Assembly: GCA_023392125.1 (NCBI GenBank)
Contig: JAEVZS010000022.1
Location: forward strand, 1 to 64,000
Direction: 5' to 3'
Source: Bacteroidota bacterium
GTDB lineage: Bacteria; Bacteroidota; Bacteroidia; Cytophagales; Cytophagaceae
Length of the DNA stretch: 64,000 bases
Shown piece after piece: positions 1-9,806 of this stretch. The first letter of the stretch is position 1; every line of letters begins with the position of its first letter. Made by a program: the position numbers and the translations under genes. Under the pieces are notes generated by a model. It saw only the letters and a list, made by a program, of their open reading frames with translations. It searched no databases and was not told the origin of the DNA.

Positions 1-3000
1 TAGCTAATGCATCCTTAACACGGATATAGCGAGAACTACCCTCACACATCGCAGCTAAATCCCCTGACAACACCGCCGGTAAGGGCTTGCCATGTACAAC
101 AACAAATACACTGTCCTCCAAGTAACAATGCTCAAAACCATTATTACCATCCTCAATTCTGATATAATGCCATGCCGAATCAACCTGAGTTACAGAACTG
201 ACTGAGTATACCCAGTCACCAGAATTGGCAGGCAATAAAGCTGTAGGATGACTGGCAAGTGCAGATCTGTTACGGCTCCATGTGTAATAATAGCCAAACA
301 GAGCCGGACCATTGGCAGTATCAAGCGAGAAGCTTAGTTCCAATGCATCACCAAGACACAAGTTCAACGTATCTTCTGGGAAGCTTAAAGACACAGGTGC
401 ATTACAGGAGAAACAAGGATCCACTTCGATTGACTCGGTCAATACATCAACCAAAGGTCTTAAATGCACTTCATCCACAGCAAATGCAAAATACTGCATG
501 GCATCCAGATAATTATTACGCTGCTTTGCAGTTATCACAATTTCAATCTGAACATTACCAGTCGTTGCGGGCGAATATGGCAATAAAAAGTCCTGCCAGC
601 TATTATCAACTTTCAGATCAATCGAGGCAATCTTTACTCCGCCAATGAATACTTCTATCGGATAAAATTCTGTAAATTTCACCAGCTCAGTTAATTTTGT
701 TGCATAAGCAAGACTTAATGCAAGATTGTACTCCTTCCCAGCTTCTACGGGAACAGGCTTTGATACGAATAATCGCTCATTAGTCCTGTTCTGGTCCGTA
801 TTCACCAGCAAAAACTTACCACTTCCTCCCCGCCCGGTTAATGGAGCATAATGATTACCATTGAATTCGTTTGCATTTCCAACAAATCCATAGTTGGGCG
901 CTCTAAGTGGCTGATTATCGGCCGGATTTTGTGGTTGTTTAGAAAATAATGGCTCCATCCCAACCAAGCCCAGATTCATATTTCCATTTTCATTAACCGG
1001 CCCCAATCCGGCACTTACAATAGCAGAATATTGTGTTCTCCCGCTTGGTTGCACTCTCAAGGTATCATCCCGGGAAACAAGATTTCCTTCCGAATCATAC
1101 CAGCCTTTAAAGATTCCATCGGTTTCATATGAAATCAGGCGATCTCCATCGTCACAATCCTCATCTTTCAGCGTCAGTGTATTACACATATCCACAGTAA
1201 CCTTGACCTCATCGGTTTTTTCCGGTCCTAACCGGGCCAGTGAAATATCATCCATAGCAAGTCCTGACTCCCAATGGTCTGTCCGTGCAACAAAAGAAAC
1301 CGCAACATTTCCTGACGTCTGAGCAGTCCATGTATAGCTAAACTGCGTCCAGTCCGTTCCGGGAGCAAGCTTCATTGTTTCCTGCACCACACCATTAACA
1401 AGCAAATCAAATGTATATTCTCTGGCATTGGCACCACCTACGTGAAAATGCTTTAGCCAGGTAGAGAAAACATAACTCCGGCCAGATTCAACAGGAATTG
1501 TTTTACCAACCAGCACATCATCCTTCTTGAAACGTATCAGCATCATTCTGCCGGTTAGCGATCCAAGTGTATGATCCGGCTGATTCTTTAACATCGTACC
1601 ATGGAGATAGGTACTGGAACCGGTTGCTACTAAAAAGTCACCCTGCTCGATCGAACTATTGTTCGTTGTGGAAAGATCTCTCAATGTCGTTGTAAAATCA
1701 AGCGGGCCACTTTCGAAATTACCATTCTTTATAAAGTTAATGAGCGGATATCGCGCAGTTACCGTATATGTTTCGTTTGAGACCGGATAAACACTGGCTC
1801 TTTCTGTTTCGGCCACTATATTCCCTTTGGAGTCTTTCCAGTGTGCAATAAACCCATTATTTTTTACCGTGTACAATTCAAATGGCTCCCCGACACATAC
1901 TGTACCATCTTGTCTTGCTTCAAGCTCATTACAATCATCGACCTTAATTGCTACTTCATCACGCTGCATACCTCTACCAGTACTGAACGTGATATCGTCC
2001 ATCGCAAACTCATATCCCATCAGGGTATTACTTACTTCGGCGACAGCAATTGTAGCAGTAGTTACTCCGGGAGGAGCGGTCCAGGTACCCACAATAGTCT
2101 CCCACTGGCAGAACTTACTGGCCGGGAAAGCATAATAATCATTACCACCAGGCACCGGAGCTCCATTAATCTGAAGATTGGTTAACGGTACACCATTTAC
2201 CAATAACATAATATTGGGAGGAGCAGCTCCGTCATTCCAGTTTGAAATATCCATCGAAAACTCATAAGTCTGCCCGGGTTCAATTGGCTGATTAGAAAGT
2301 CTCCATAGCGGATAAGTATTAGCAAACGCTGCAGTAAACGGGGTTCCCGGTCTGTTGGCAACAGCATCCGCGATAAAAATTTTACCTCTGGAAACTACAT
2401 CCCCTGTCACCGGATCGGTTTTAACCCAATAATCATTCACCGTCCTGCATTGATACGAGTTGGCCGAATAACCCCTGATCACATCGTCAACACGGAACTG
2501 TCCTTCTCCGGTTATATAGTGTCCCTGGCGGCCACTCTCATCAGGTCCCTGAGCAATACCATAAGCCGTTTCAAAAATTCTATTGGGCTGTAACGGATCA
2601 TAGTTGTCTTCCAGGTTGAAAAACTCAAACTTACCGTCCCTGGCAATATTACCGAGCTTTACCTCTCCCTCAACAGTGTAGGTATATTCCCCGGGCTCAA
2701 GAATATAAACGTCGGTTTCCTGAGCATTTTTAGTTACAATATAATCATCTGCCTCGGGATCATCACTGTACCAGTTATACTTGCCTTCAGCCCCCTCTCC
2801 TTTCAAAGTAACAGGATCACCCAAGCATATTGTAAAATCAGCAGGAGCAAAAATACTTTTTATACCAAGAGTTACAGAGCGATTGGCATAGCAGGCTGTC
2901 TTTGTCTGGTCTCCGGCTTCATTTACAACTCTGACAGTATATTGACCTACTGAATTGACCTGAATACTGGTTCTTCCCTGACCGTTATCAATCAGCGTAT

Positions 3001-3958
3001 TATTCTCATCGTACCAGTAATAATACATGGAACCGGAAATATCAGCGCCGCTTACAGTCAGAGTAACAGGGAAATCTGCAGAGGTAGGTGTCAGTGTAGT
3101 GGCAGACAGAGTCACAGCCGGCCCAACCGGTATGCAGCAGTTATCGGAAAGTTGCGTAGTAACTCCAACCTTATCACATAATAAAGTAATATCCCAGTCC
3201 ATCAGCAAGGGTGACAGATTCGAAGTACCTATGGTCTTTGCCGGATTACCAACCTCTATACTATTTGCAGCATACGTTCCACCTGTGTAGGATGCACCAC
3301 TGTACCAGTATATTTCTTCAACACCTATATAGTTTCCACCTGCATCAGCAGCGGAAATAAACTCGATAAATCCAGCCCCCGCAGGGATTACAAAGTCGGC
3401 TGGAATTTCAACCCTGTAATATCCGGATCCGACACTGACAAAATCACTTCTGCGGCCGGTAAACCAATCTGCATAAGTTGTGTCCGTACCATCATGATAG
3501 CGTAAACCAAATCCATATGTCTCATTCGGATCACTCATCCGTACCACAACAGTAAATGAATTAATACGAAAACTGACATCGGCATCGACAGGCATCTGAT
3601 ACGAGTTCACTCCATTATTAGGGACAGCCTGTCCACCGGAAGGGATACGATAATCAGGCCCGGTTTTCATTGTTACTTCTTTTTGATAATAGAAAGTAAA
3701 CGGCCCGGTCTGGGTACCAGGAGAAAGAAATCTGCGCCCCTTTCCATCCATTCCATAACTGGGAATTTGCTGATCCAGAATCGAATACCAGGCATAACGC
3801 ACGTTAGGATCCGAATCATCTATCAGAATTTCGGCAAGCTGCCCTTCGCAGTACGTTGCCTTTATAGATGAAGGTGGCTCACACTGAGTATAGCCTTTAT
3901 GAAAATTTAAAATAAGAAATAAAACCGGCAAAATGTGCCACCTACCTAACATATTCAT
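1..3958 (-). CDS. Giant secreted multidomain protein with Ig-like and jellyroll modules (3' end beyond window)
   Basis: The minus frame is open from an ATG at 3958 to the left edge, giving about 1319 residues with no stop. It starts with a signal peptide (MNMLGRWHILPVLFLILNF, then a Gln-Cys junction near residue 25), so the product is exported. The N-terminal 270 residues form an Ig-like and beta-sandwich region. Further on, three related modules of about 240-250 residues recur. Each has a G-x-x-Y-x-F-S strand, a W-x-x-F/T-x-x-W/Y strand, and an A-M-D-D-I-type end, near plus positions 1980-2340, 1230-1560 and 460-760. They resemble carbohydrate-binding jellyroll domains. Ig/PKD-like linkers with Cys pairs separate them. 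The sorting domain that type IX secretion would need lies outside the window. Function as adhesin or matrix protein is inferred from architecture only. Confidence 0.8.
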   Translation of the reverse strand, partial: MNMLGRWHILPVLFLILNFHKGYTQCEPPSSIKATYCEGQLAEILIDDSDPNVRYAWYSILDQQIPSYGMDGKGRRFLSPGTQTGPFTFYYQKEVTMKTGPDYRIPSGGQAVPNNGVNSYQMPVDADVSFRINSFTVVVRMSDPNETYGFGLRYHDGTDTTYADWFTGRRSDFVSVGSGYYRVEIPADFVIPAGAGFIEFISAADAGGNYIGVEEIYWYSGASYTGGTYAANSIEVGNPAKTIGTSNLSPLLMDWDITLLCDKVGVTTQLSDNCCIPVGPAVTLSATTLTPTSADFPVTLTVSGADISGSMYYYWYDENNTLIDNGQGRTSIQVNSVGQYTVRVVNEAGDQTKTACYANRSVTLGIKSIFAPADFTICLGDPVTLKGEGAEGKYNWYSDDPEADDYIVTKNAQETDVYILEPGEYTYTVEGEVKLGNIARDGKFEFFNLEDNYDPLQPNRIFETAYGIAQGPDESGRQGHYITGEGQFRVDDVIRGYSANSYQCRTVNDYWVKTDPVTGDVVSRGKIFIADAVANRPGTPFTAAFANTYPLWRLSNQPIEPGQTYEFSMDISNWNDGAAPPNIMLLVNGVPLTNLQINGAPVPGGNDYYAFPASKFCQWETIVGTWTAPPGVTTATIAVAEVSNTLMGYEFAMDDITFSTGRGMQRDEVAIKVDDCNELEARQDGTVCVGEPFELYTVKNNGFIAHWKDSKGNIVAETERASVYPVSNETYTVTARYPLINFIKNGNFESGPLDFTTTLRDLSTTNNSSIEQGDFLVATGSSTYLHGTMLKNQPDHTLGSLTGRMMLIRFKKDDVLVGKTIPVESGRSYVFSTWLKHFHVGGANAREYTFDLLVNGVVQETMKLAPGTDWTQFSYTWTAQTSGNVAVSFVARTDHWESGLAMDDISLARLGPEKTDEVKVTVDMCNTLTLKDEDCDDGDRLISYETDGIFKGWYDSEGNLVSRDDTLRVQPSGRTQYSAIVSAGLGPVNENGNMNLGLVGMEPLFSKQPQNPADNQPLRAPNYGFVGNANEFNGNHYAPLTGRGGSGKFLLVNTDQNRTNERLFVSKPVPVEAGKEYNLALSLAYATKLTELVKFTEFYPIEVFIGGVKIASIDLKVDNSWQDFLLPYSPATTGNVQIEIVITAKQRNNYLDAMQYFAFAVDEVHLRPLVDVLTESIEVDPCFSCNAPVSLSFPEDTLNLCLGDALELSFSLDTANGPALFGYYYTWSRNRSALASHPTALLPANSGDWVYSVSSVTQVDSAWHYIRIEDGNNGFEHCYLEDSVFVVVHGKPLPAVLSGDLAAMCEGSSRYIRVKDALA

Positions 3959-4208
3959 ATTCTATTATCTATACAATATCTGTTACTTAATACCTTTAAA
4001 TCTGCCAATGTAAACCGGACGGACGCAGATATATAGTCATTATTTTACAAATTTGTTCTATTTCCTGTAAATATAATTCAAATTTAATCCCTAAAAAGTA
4101 CATCTCCGTACTCGGGTACATTTTCATATTTCCTTCCGGCCAGCTCTACTGTTATTTCTTTATTCAGATCAGATATAGTATATTTACCTGCTAAATTGAC
4201 AATGTATC

Positions 4209-4706
4209 TTGCACAATCCACAACTATCTGAATTTTCGACCATACTCCTTTTTATTATCGGAGGAATGTTGTTTGTGGCTGCCGGAATGCTGGTCAGTAA
4301 AATAATCCGGCCATTCAGACCCAATCCTGAAAAACTGAGCTCTTATGAATGCGGTGAAGACCCGATCGGTGATGCCTGGGGACAGTTTAACATAAAATTT
4401 TACATTATTGCATTGATCTTTCTGGTTTTTGAAGTCGAAATGATCTTTCTTTTCCCCTGGGCGACCGTATTCGGGAAAAAAGAAATCATTGAAAGCAGCA
4501 ATGGATTATGGGGTTGGTTTGCAGTTGCTGAGATTTTTATTTTCATTGCAATCCTTGTCTTAGGACTTATATATGCCTGGAAAAAAGGATTTCTTGACTG
4601 GATACAGCCCAAACAACGTATTGTCGATTTCAAATCTCCCGTACCAGCCCGTTTATATGAGGAGCTAAACCAACGGTATACAAAAAATGAATCTAAGCCA
4701 AGCTAA
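4209..4706 (+). CDS. nuoA: NADH-quinone oxidoreductase subunit A
   Basis: Small membrane subunit of respiratory complex I that helps link the quinone-reducing arm to the membrane arm. The 165 residues show three membrane helices (about 10-32, 63-86, 101-123) and the family signature YECG at 46-49, followed by FEVEMIFLFPWA at 74-85, where the usual FDVE is FEVE (Glu75, Glu77). The only start in frame that keeps the first helix whole is a TTG at 4209. The ATG at 4202 is in another frame and stops after nine codons. The 3' end overlaps nuoB by 20 bases, as expected for an operon. It is the first gene of a nuoABCD block. Confidence 0.93.
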   Translation: MHNPQLSEFSTILLFIIGGMLFVAAGMLVSKIIRPFRPNPEKLSSYECGEDPIGDAWGQFNIKFYIIALIFLVFEVEMIFLFPWATVFGKKEIIESSNGLWGWFAVAEIFIFIAILVLGLIYAWKKGFLDWIQPKQRIVDFKSPVPARLYEELNQRYTKNESKPS

Positions 4707-5217
4707 AACCGGATCCGGAGGTATCGTTCTGACCAAACTTGATGATGTCGTCAACTGGGCCCGTCTTTCGTCACTCTGGCCTATGGGGTTTGGTATTGCT
4801 TGTTGTGCCATTGAGATGATGGGAGCATACGCATCGGGATACGACCTTGACCGTTTCGGTGTGTTTCCCCGTCCTTCCCCGCGACAATCGGATGTGATGA
4901 TTGTAGCTGGTACCGTTACATTCAAGATGGCGGACAGAATCAGAAGATTGTACGAGCAGATGCCCGAACCCAGATACGTTATTTCAATGGGGTCATGTTC
5001 CAATTGTGGCGGACCGTATTGGGAACATGGCTATCATGTAGTAAAAGGGGTTGACAAAATCATTCCGGTTGATATTTATGTGCCGGGATGTCCACCCCGC
5101 CCGGAGGCATTAATCGGCGGTTTTCTCAAGCTTCAGGAAAAAATAAGAAACGAGCAGAATCTTTCCGCTCCTAAGGCTATCCAGAATCTTCTAAACCAGA
5201 AACAAGCCAGCTCATGA
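4687..5217 (+). CDS. nuoB: NADH-quinone oxidoreductase subunit B
   Basis: Peripheral-arm subunit of complex I that carries iron-sulfur cluster N2, the last electron carrier before quinone. The 176-residue protein has the tandem cysteine pair Cys39-Cys40 in GIACCAIE, Cys104 in MGSCSNCGGPY, and Cys135 in VPGCPPRPE, the four N2 ligands. It starts inside nuoA with a 20-base overlap and its stop overlaps nuoC by four bases (ATGA), so translation is probably coupled. Length and motifs are normal for the family. Confidence 0.96.
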   Translation: MNLSQAKTGSGGIVLTKLDDVVNWARLSSLWPMGFGIACCAIEMMGAYASGYDLDRFGVFPRPSPRQSDVMIVAGTVTFKMADRIRRLYEQMPEPRYVISMGSCSNCGGPYWEHGYHVVKGVDKIIPVDIYVPGCPPRPEALIGGFLKLQEKIRNEQNLSAPKAIQNLLNQKQASS

Positions 5218-5723
5218 CATTTGACCAGATCCGTATCATTCTGACAGAAAAAATCGGTGCCGAGTTTGTTTCAGGCGAAGACAAAGGAGAACTCCAGCCT
5301 CAGCTTAATGTGCATGCCGATAGTCTGCGGAAAGTTTGTTCTGAACTGCTTTCCAATTCCGATCTGTATTTTGACTTCCTGTCAAGTATCACAGCTGTTG
5401 ACAACGGAACCTCTGTTAACACATTTGACCTTCTTTACCATCTATATTCGATTCCCTACAATCATAGTCTTGTGTTGAAAGTAACGATCCCCCGTGGCAC
5501 AGACGAGAGTCTTCCTTCTGTCGATTCCATTTGCTCTGTATGGCAGGGTGCAAACTGGCAGGAACGGGAAATCTATGATATGTTTGGCATCTTGTTTAAT
5601 GACCATCCTGATTTACGACGTATCCTGCTGCCCGAAGACTGGATCGGATTTCCTTTGCGCAAAGACTATCAGACTCAGGAGTTTTACCATGGAATTAAAG
5701 TCGAAAACCCGATAAGTAACTAA
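5214..5723 (+). CDS. nuoC: NADH-quinone oxidoreductase subunit C
   Basis: The 30 kDa-type subunit of the complex I peripheral arm, which packs against NuoD near the quinone site. The 169 residues contain the diagnostic stretch around 117-151 (ERE-YDMFGI, then HPDLRRILLPEDW and PLRKDY). It is a separate gene here, whereas Bacteroides and Escherichia carry a NuoCD fusion. It overlaps nuoB by four bases and nuoD by one (TAATG). Confidence 0.95.
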   Translation: MTFDQIRIILTEKIGAEFVSGEDKGELQPQLNVHADSLRKVCSELLSNSDLYFDFLSSITAVDNGTSVNTFDLLYHLYSIPYNHSLVLKVTIPRGTDESLPSVDSICSVWQGANWQEREIYDMFGILFNDHPDLRRILLPEDWIGFPLRKDYQTQEFYHGIKVENPISN

Positions 5724-6943
5724 TGTCCCAACGTGTCATAGAATTTATTTATAAAGAAGAGAATCTGCGGTTATCAGAGCCGAATTTTTTCCGGGCAGAA
5801 GATCTTAAACCCGGTGAAATGATTATTAACCTGGGCCCGCAGCATCCTTCCACCCACGGAGTTTTGCGACTCGAGGTTCTGACTGACGGGGAAACAGTAA
5901 AAGAGGTTATACCTCATATGGGATACCTGCATCGCTGTTTCGAGAAGCATGCAGAAAAGCTCCCTTACAATCAGATTATCCCGTTTGTTGACCGGCTTGA
6001 TTATATGGCCGCAATGAACTCGGAGCATATTTTTGCCATGGGAGTTGAAAAAATGCTTGGCATTGAAGATAAAATCCCCAAAAGAACAGAATATATCCGG
6101 GTACTTGTAGCAGAGCTCAACCGTATTGCCTCTCATTTCATTGCCGTTGGTACATATGCAATTGATATCGGTGCTGTCACTCCATTCTTGTGGCTAATGA
6201 GAGACCGCGAACATATCAATCGTATGCTGGAATGGGTCTGCGGGGCCCGCATGCTATACAACTATATATGGATCGGCGGGCTCTTTTATGACCTTCCTGT
6301 GGGATTTGAGGAACGCTGCCGGGAATTTGTGACGTATCTCAGACCGAAGCTTAAAGAACTGCAACAACTGGTAATCAACAATAAAATATTCATTGAGCGT
6401 ACTGCCAATGTAGGCATATTACCTCTAAATCTGGCTATTAACTACGGTATAAGCGGACCCTGCCTGAGAGCTTCAGGACTTCGGTACGACCTTCGAAGAG
6501 TTGATCAGTACTCAGTATATCCTGAGCTGGATTTTGACATTCCCGTCGGGGAAGGCCAGGTTGGAACAAAAGGAGATTGCTGGGACCGAAACTATGTCAG
6601 GGTTCTGGAATGTTATGAATCACTGAAAATAATCGAGCAATGTCTGGATCAGTTATGCGGAAATCACAAACGGACCAGAGACTTTGACCCGCAGGCAATT
6701 GCACCCAAAAAGATTCGCCCGAAAGCCATGGACTTTTATATCCGCGGAGAAAGCCCGAAAGGTGAACTGGGGTTCTTCTTCCGGTCCACGGGTACATATG
6801 ATATACCCGCAAGAGTTCACGGACGTTCTCCATGCATGATGAATCTGGCCGTTTTGCCGGAAATATCCAGAGGTGTAATGGTTGCAGACCTGATTGCCAT
6901 ACTCGGATCAATCGATGTGGTAATGGGAGAAATTGACCGGTAA
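5723..6943 (+). CDS. nuoD: NADH-quinone oxidoreductase subunit D
   Basis: The 49 kDa-type subunit that forms the quinone-binding pocket of complex I. The 406-residue protein has GPQHPSTHGVLR at 38-49 with His41 and His45, and RLDYMAAMNSEH near 91-103. It ends with the expected DVVMGEIDR. It is the last gene of the block: only 16 bases separate its stop from the convergent mechanosensitive channel gene. No nuoE-N genes follow, so the rest of complex I must be encoded elsewhere. Confidence 0.96.
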   Translation: MSQRVIEFIYKEENLRLSEPNFFRAEDLKPGEMIINLGPQHPSTHGVLRLEVLTDGETVKEVIPHMGYLHRCFEKHAEKLPYNQIIPFVDRLDYMAAMNSEHIFAMGVEKMLGIEDKIPKRTEYIRVLVAELNRIASHFIAVGTYAIDIGAVTPFLWLMRDREHINRMLEWVCGARMLYNYIWIGGLFYDLPVGFEERCREFVTYLRPKLKELQQLVINNKIFIERTANVGILPLNLAINYGISGPCLRASGLRYDLRRVDQYSVYPELDFDIPVGEGQVGTKGDCWDRNYVRVLECYESLKIIEQCLDQLCGNHKRTRDFDPQAIAPKKIRPKAMDFYIRGESPKGELGFFFRSTGTYDIPARVHGRSPCMMNLAVLPEISRGVMVADLIAILGSIDVVMGEIDR

Positions 6944-6959
6944 GCCCCCAATTTCTCTC

Positions 6960-8597
6960 TCAGTTTTCCATCAACTGTCTGCCACCTGGGTTTTTGCTGA
7001 ACCAGTTATTCATTTTCTGTTCATAATCTGCCTTTTCCCCGGAAAAATGCGGACGCGTTGATGCTTTTTCGGGGAACGTCTCTACATGAAGCGTTTGAGC
7101 AGGAAGAGCAAACTGAATTCCCAGCTCCTCAGCAAGCCGTACAATTGACAGCATCACTTCCTGTCTGCCTTTTAACTCTTCCGGCCAGGTAGGTACTGCA
7201 AAGAAGATATAAAAAAGAATTTCCAGCGCCGAGTTATCAAAATTGTTGAGATAGATATTATAATAATCCTTTCTGGTGGCAGGATGCTCTTCGACAATTC
7301 TTTCCAGTCCTTTCAGAAATACTTCAATCAAATCAGCCGGTGTACCATAAGCAACCCGGATCATTGTCCTGTACCGGCGATACTGACGCATACCCATGTT
7401 ATCTATGGTCATATCAGCCATCTTGCCATTAGGCACATAAGTAATCGAATTATGGAAGGTTCTTACCCTGGTTGACCGGAACCCGACTTCTTCCACTGAA
7501 CCATCTATTTTGTCCGAAATAATCCAGTCTCCGATCTGGAAAGGCCGGTCTACAAAAATCATCAACGACCCAAACAGATTTTTCAGTGTATCCTGAGCAG
7601 CCAGAGCAAATGCCAATCCCCCAATTGAAATACCTGCAAGTAAAGCAGTAATATTGAAGTTGAGATTCTGCAAAGTAAACAACCCTCCCGTAATAACAAC
7701 AAATACTTTCAGGGCTCTCCTCAAAAGAGGTACAAGCTGATCATCCAATGTGCTTTCTGTCTTTGCTGCCAGTCTTTCAAAATGGGCCGCAAGAAGATCC
7801 ACAATCTTATAAAAGACGACGGTACCAAAAACCGGTATAGATGCCTTAAGCGCAAGGATCAGATATCTCGAAGAAGTAACCGGCAATTGCAGAACCGGCA
7901 GAAAAACAGTGAGAATTATTGCCACTACAAGCAGACTGAACGGTCGGGCGACCGGTTTGATATACCTTCCGGCAATCATGCGTTGCCCTGCCTGTACCAA
8001 AAGCCGTACTATGATACCTTCAAAAATCCAGGTAAGCAGTCTGTGGATCAAAAAGCTCAGAATAACCAGAATGAGAATTCCGAGGATTTGCCAGGAATGC
8101 AAACCAACGTATTTTTTTGATCCGGCTGATCCGGAAAGTAAATTCATCAGCTGATCCGTTCCCAGAGGGAACACCTCCGCATAAACAGTCTCAATTGCAC
8201 CAACCGTTTCTTTCGAGAAAAGCCAGCGTCCATCAACCCTCTCCAGATAAACCTGGGGCAGCCGGTGATCGATAATCATATACCCCTTGCCATCTGCTGA
8301 ATCTCTGTAATCCGGATTTTTTGAGAATCTGCTTGTTTCGATCAGATATCCTTTCGCATCAAATATCTGTTTCAACTTAATTGCCAAACGTTCACGATCT
8401 TCGTCTGAATATGCTGGTGCATATAATGTCCCGGCCGCTTTCTCCGGATAGTAATTCTCTTCCTGAAGATTATTTAAAAATACCGATATGGTATGATAGG
8501 GCGTACTCAGATTTATAGCACCGGAGTCTATTTCGTTCTGGGCCCATACAATAATCGGGAAAAACAACACTACCCAGATTAAATACAGATTTCTCAT
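6960..8597 (-). CDS. MscS-family mechanosensitive ion channel with periplasmic N-terminal domain
   Basis: Likely an inner-membrane tension-gated channel. From the ATG at 8597 (545 residues) the protein begins with a clean signal peptide ending in WAQ near residue 20. A periplasmic domain of about 140 residues follows, then several membrane helices (about 169-190, 219-240, 246-265). The MscS pore helix and beta domain come next, with GGLAFALAAQDTLKNLFGS near 326-344 and FVDRPFQIGDWI just after. A longer frame opens with a TTG at 8624, but a TAATTTTG promoter element occupies 8629-8622 on this strand, so the ATG at 8597 is preferred. The gene converges on nuoD. Confidence 0.88.
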   Translation of the reverse strand: MRNLYLIWVVLFFPIIVWAQNEIDSGAINLSTPYHTISVFLNNLQEENYYPEKAAGTLYAPAYSDEDRERLAIKLKQIFDAKGYLIETSRFSKNPDYRDSADGKGYMIIDHRLPQVYLERVDGRWLFSKETVGAIETVYAEVFPLGTDQLMNLLSGSAGSKKYVGLHSWQILGILILVILSFLIHRLLTWIFEGIIVRLLVQAGQRMIAGRYIKPVARPFSLLVVAIILTVFLPVLQLPVTSSRYLILALKASIPVFGTVVFYKIVDLLAAHFERLAAKTESTLDDQLVPLLRRALKVFVVITGGLFTLQNLNFNITALLAGISIGGLAFALAAQDTLKNLFGSLMIFVDRPFQIGDWIISDKIDGSVEEVGFRSTRVRTFHNSITYVPNGKMADMTIDNMGMRQYRRYRTMIRVAYGTPADLIEVFLKGLERIVEEHPATRKDYYNIYLNNFDNSALEILFYIFFAVPTWPEELKGRQEVMLSIVRLAEELGIQFALPAQTLHVETFPEKASTRPHFSGEKADYEQKMNNWFSKNPGGRQLMEN

Positions 8598-8621
8598 TTT
8601 GTTCAAAAGGTGTATTTGTCG

Positions 8622-8629
8622 CAAAATTA
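8622..8629 (-). promoter_or_regulatory. -7 promoter element for the MscS-like gene
   Basis: On the minus strand this reads TAATTTTG, matching the Bacteroidota -7 consensus TAnnTTTG, about 25 bases before the ATG at 8597. No clear -33 TTG is seen at the usual distance. It supports the downstream ATG start. Confidence 0.5.
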
Positions 8630-8685
8630 AAAATATCGTTCAATTAAACGTCCCGGTTTCCAAATATTGTATTCATCATACAGCA

Positions 8686-9711
8686 TCAGGATTTCTTTAG
8701 CAACATACGGAGACTGGTACGAACAATAGCCCCCATTCCCTTACAATTAAGAAAGTCTTCATCCTGATAATGAGCAGCAAGTTCATTTCGCAAGCGTTCA
8801 ATATGTTCCGGAATACTTATCTGATCACTCATCACTGCATCGCCCAGTTCCTTGATTCTGTATCGTGCTGCTCTCAACCGGTTCGCAATCAACGATCGTT
8901 CTTCATTCTGATATTGCTTTACCGACTCAGGAGTAAGAAGCTCCAAACCAATTTTTATTATAGGATTGTTACTTTTATAATACTGGGGCATATATACCAG
9001 CTTTCGTCCCTCATAAGACTGCTGATCAAAATCAATAGCTCTGATTCTGTAATGGTATTCTTCAAAGTCGGGAGTAATCTCTACCACATAGTTCCCGGAA
9101 TGCATATCACCCAGCAACCGGACAAAACACCGCTCATTGAATTTTACAAATTCCTTGGCCAGCCTGATTTTATTCAGCTTCGGATCATTCAGGTAGTGCT
9201 TTATAAACATATCACCCGGAATTCCCACAATATGCTCCTCGATCAGTGTATCCCCGTCAACATAATAATTAATACGGTTGGGCGAAAGAATATGCTCCAG
9301 CTCCAACCCATATATCCGCGAGGCATCAGCTCTTTTTACATAGAAATAATCAAAGTTATCATTAATCTTATTCACCACTCTGACACGAAAAGGTTGTGTA
9401 TTGCCATACACACATAAATCAATACGGTCAATATACAAGTGCTCAATAAGAGACAGATCTCCATGCACTTTCAAGGTAGCGTACGTTTTTTTCAGTCCAT
9501 CGGTAATCATGGAGAAATCACTCTGATCGTATATTACCGACACCCAGAAAGTATCTTCTCCGCGCTGATCATACAAGGGAAATGTATTGGCATATCGGGT
9601 AAGATCAGAATATGCTAATGGCAACTCAACTTCACGCTCATATTCGATCAGGTATTTCCTGAGAGGCTTTCTGATATCAAAATGTTTTTTCTTTCTGGAT
9701 AAATTAATCAT
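8686..9711 (-). CDS. Uncharacterised protein with an aminoglycoside-phosphotransferase-like kinase fold
   Basis: A 341-residue cytoplasmic protein with no signal peptide, not assigned to a named family. In order it shows a beta-strand lysine (YFYVK, Lys126), a helix glutamate (LELEH, Glu137 or Glu139) and a hinge-like stretch (TLIEEHIVG, about 156-164). These are followed by a catalytic loop LGDMHSGN at 200-207 with Asp202 and Asn207, and a metal motif AIDFD at 225-229 with Asp227. That is the complete residue set of small-molecule and lipid-type kinases (APH/ABC1 superfamily). The start is chosen at the ATG at 9711 with GGAG nearby; a TTG at 9735 would add eight residues. The substrate is unknown, and the flanking genes (mechanosensitive channel, outer-membrane barrel) suggest at most an envelope link. 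Confidence 0.72.
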   Translation of the reverse strand: MINLSRKKKHFDIRKPLRKYLIEYEREVELPLAYSDLTRYANTFPLYDQRGEDTFWVSVIYDQSDFSMITDGLKKTYATLKVHGDLSLIEHLYIDRIDLCVYGNTQPFRVRVVNKINDNFDYFYVKRADASRIYGLELEHILSPNRINYYVDGDTLIEEHIVGIPGDMFIKHYLNDPKLNKIRLAKEFVKFNERCFVRLLGDMHSGNYVVEITPDFEEYHYRIRAIDFDQQSYEGRKLVYMPQYYKSNNPIIKIGLELLTPESVKQYQNEERSLIANRLRAARYRIKELGDAVMSDQISIPEHIERLRNELAAHYQDEDFLNCKGMGAIVRTSLRMLLKKS

Positions 9712-9806
9712 AGGCTCCGGATTGCTAAGCGGCAAAAAAATGATTTATCCGGACAATGCAAGCATGATTCAAAATGTTTTTGACATTGAGATCAGCCACC
9801 CGACTC

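Noticed and set aside
259..3871. Several plus-strand frames of 60-130 codons
   Set aside because: They lie opposite one continuous minus-strand frame that encodes recognisable exported modules, and their own translations look random.
8770..9417. A 215-codon plus-strand frame opposite the kinase-fold gene
   Set aside because: The minus frame shows ordered kinase motifs; the plus frame is low-quality and has no homologue pattern.
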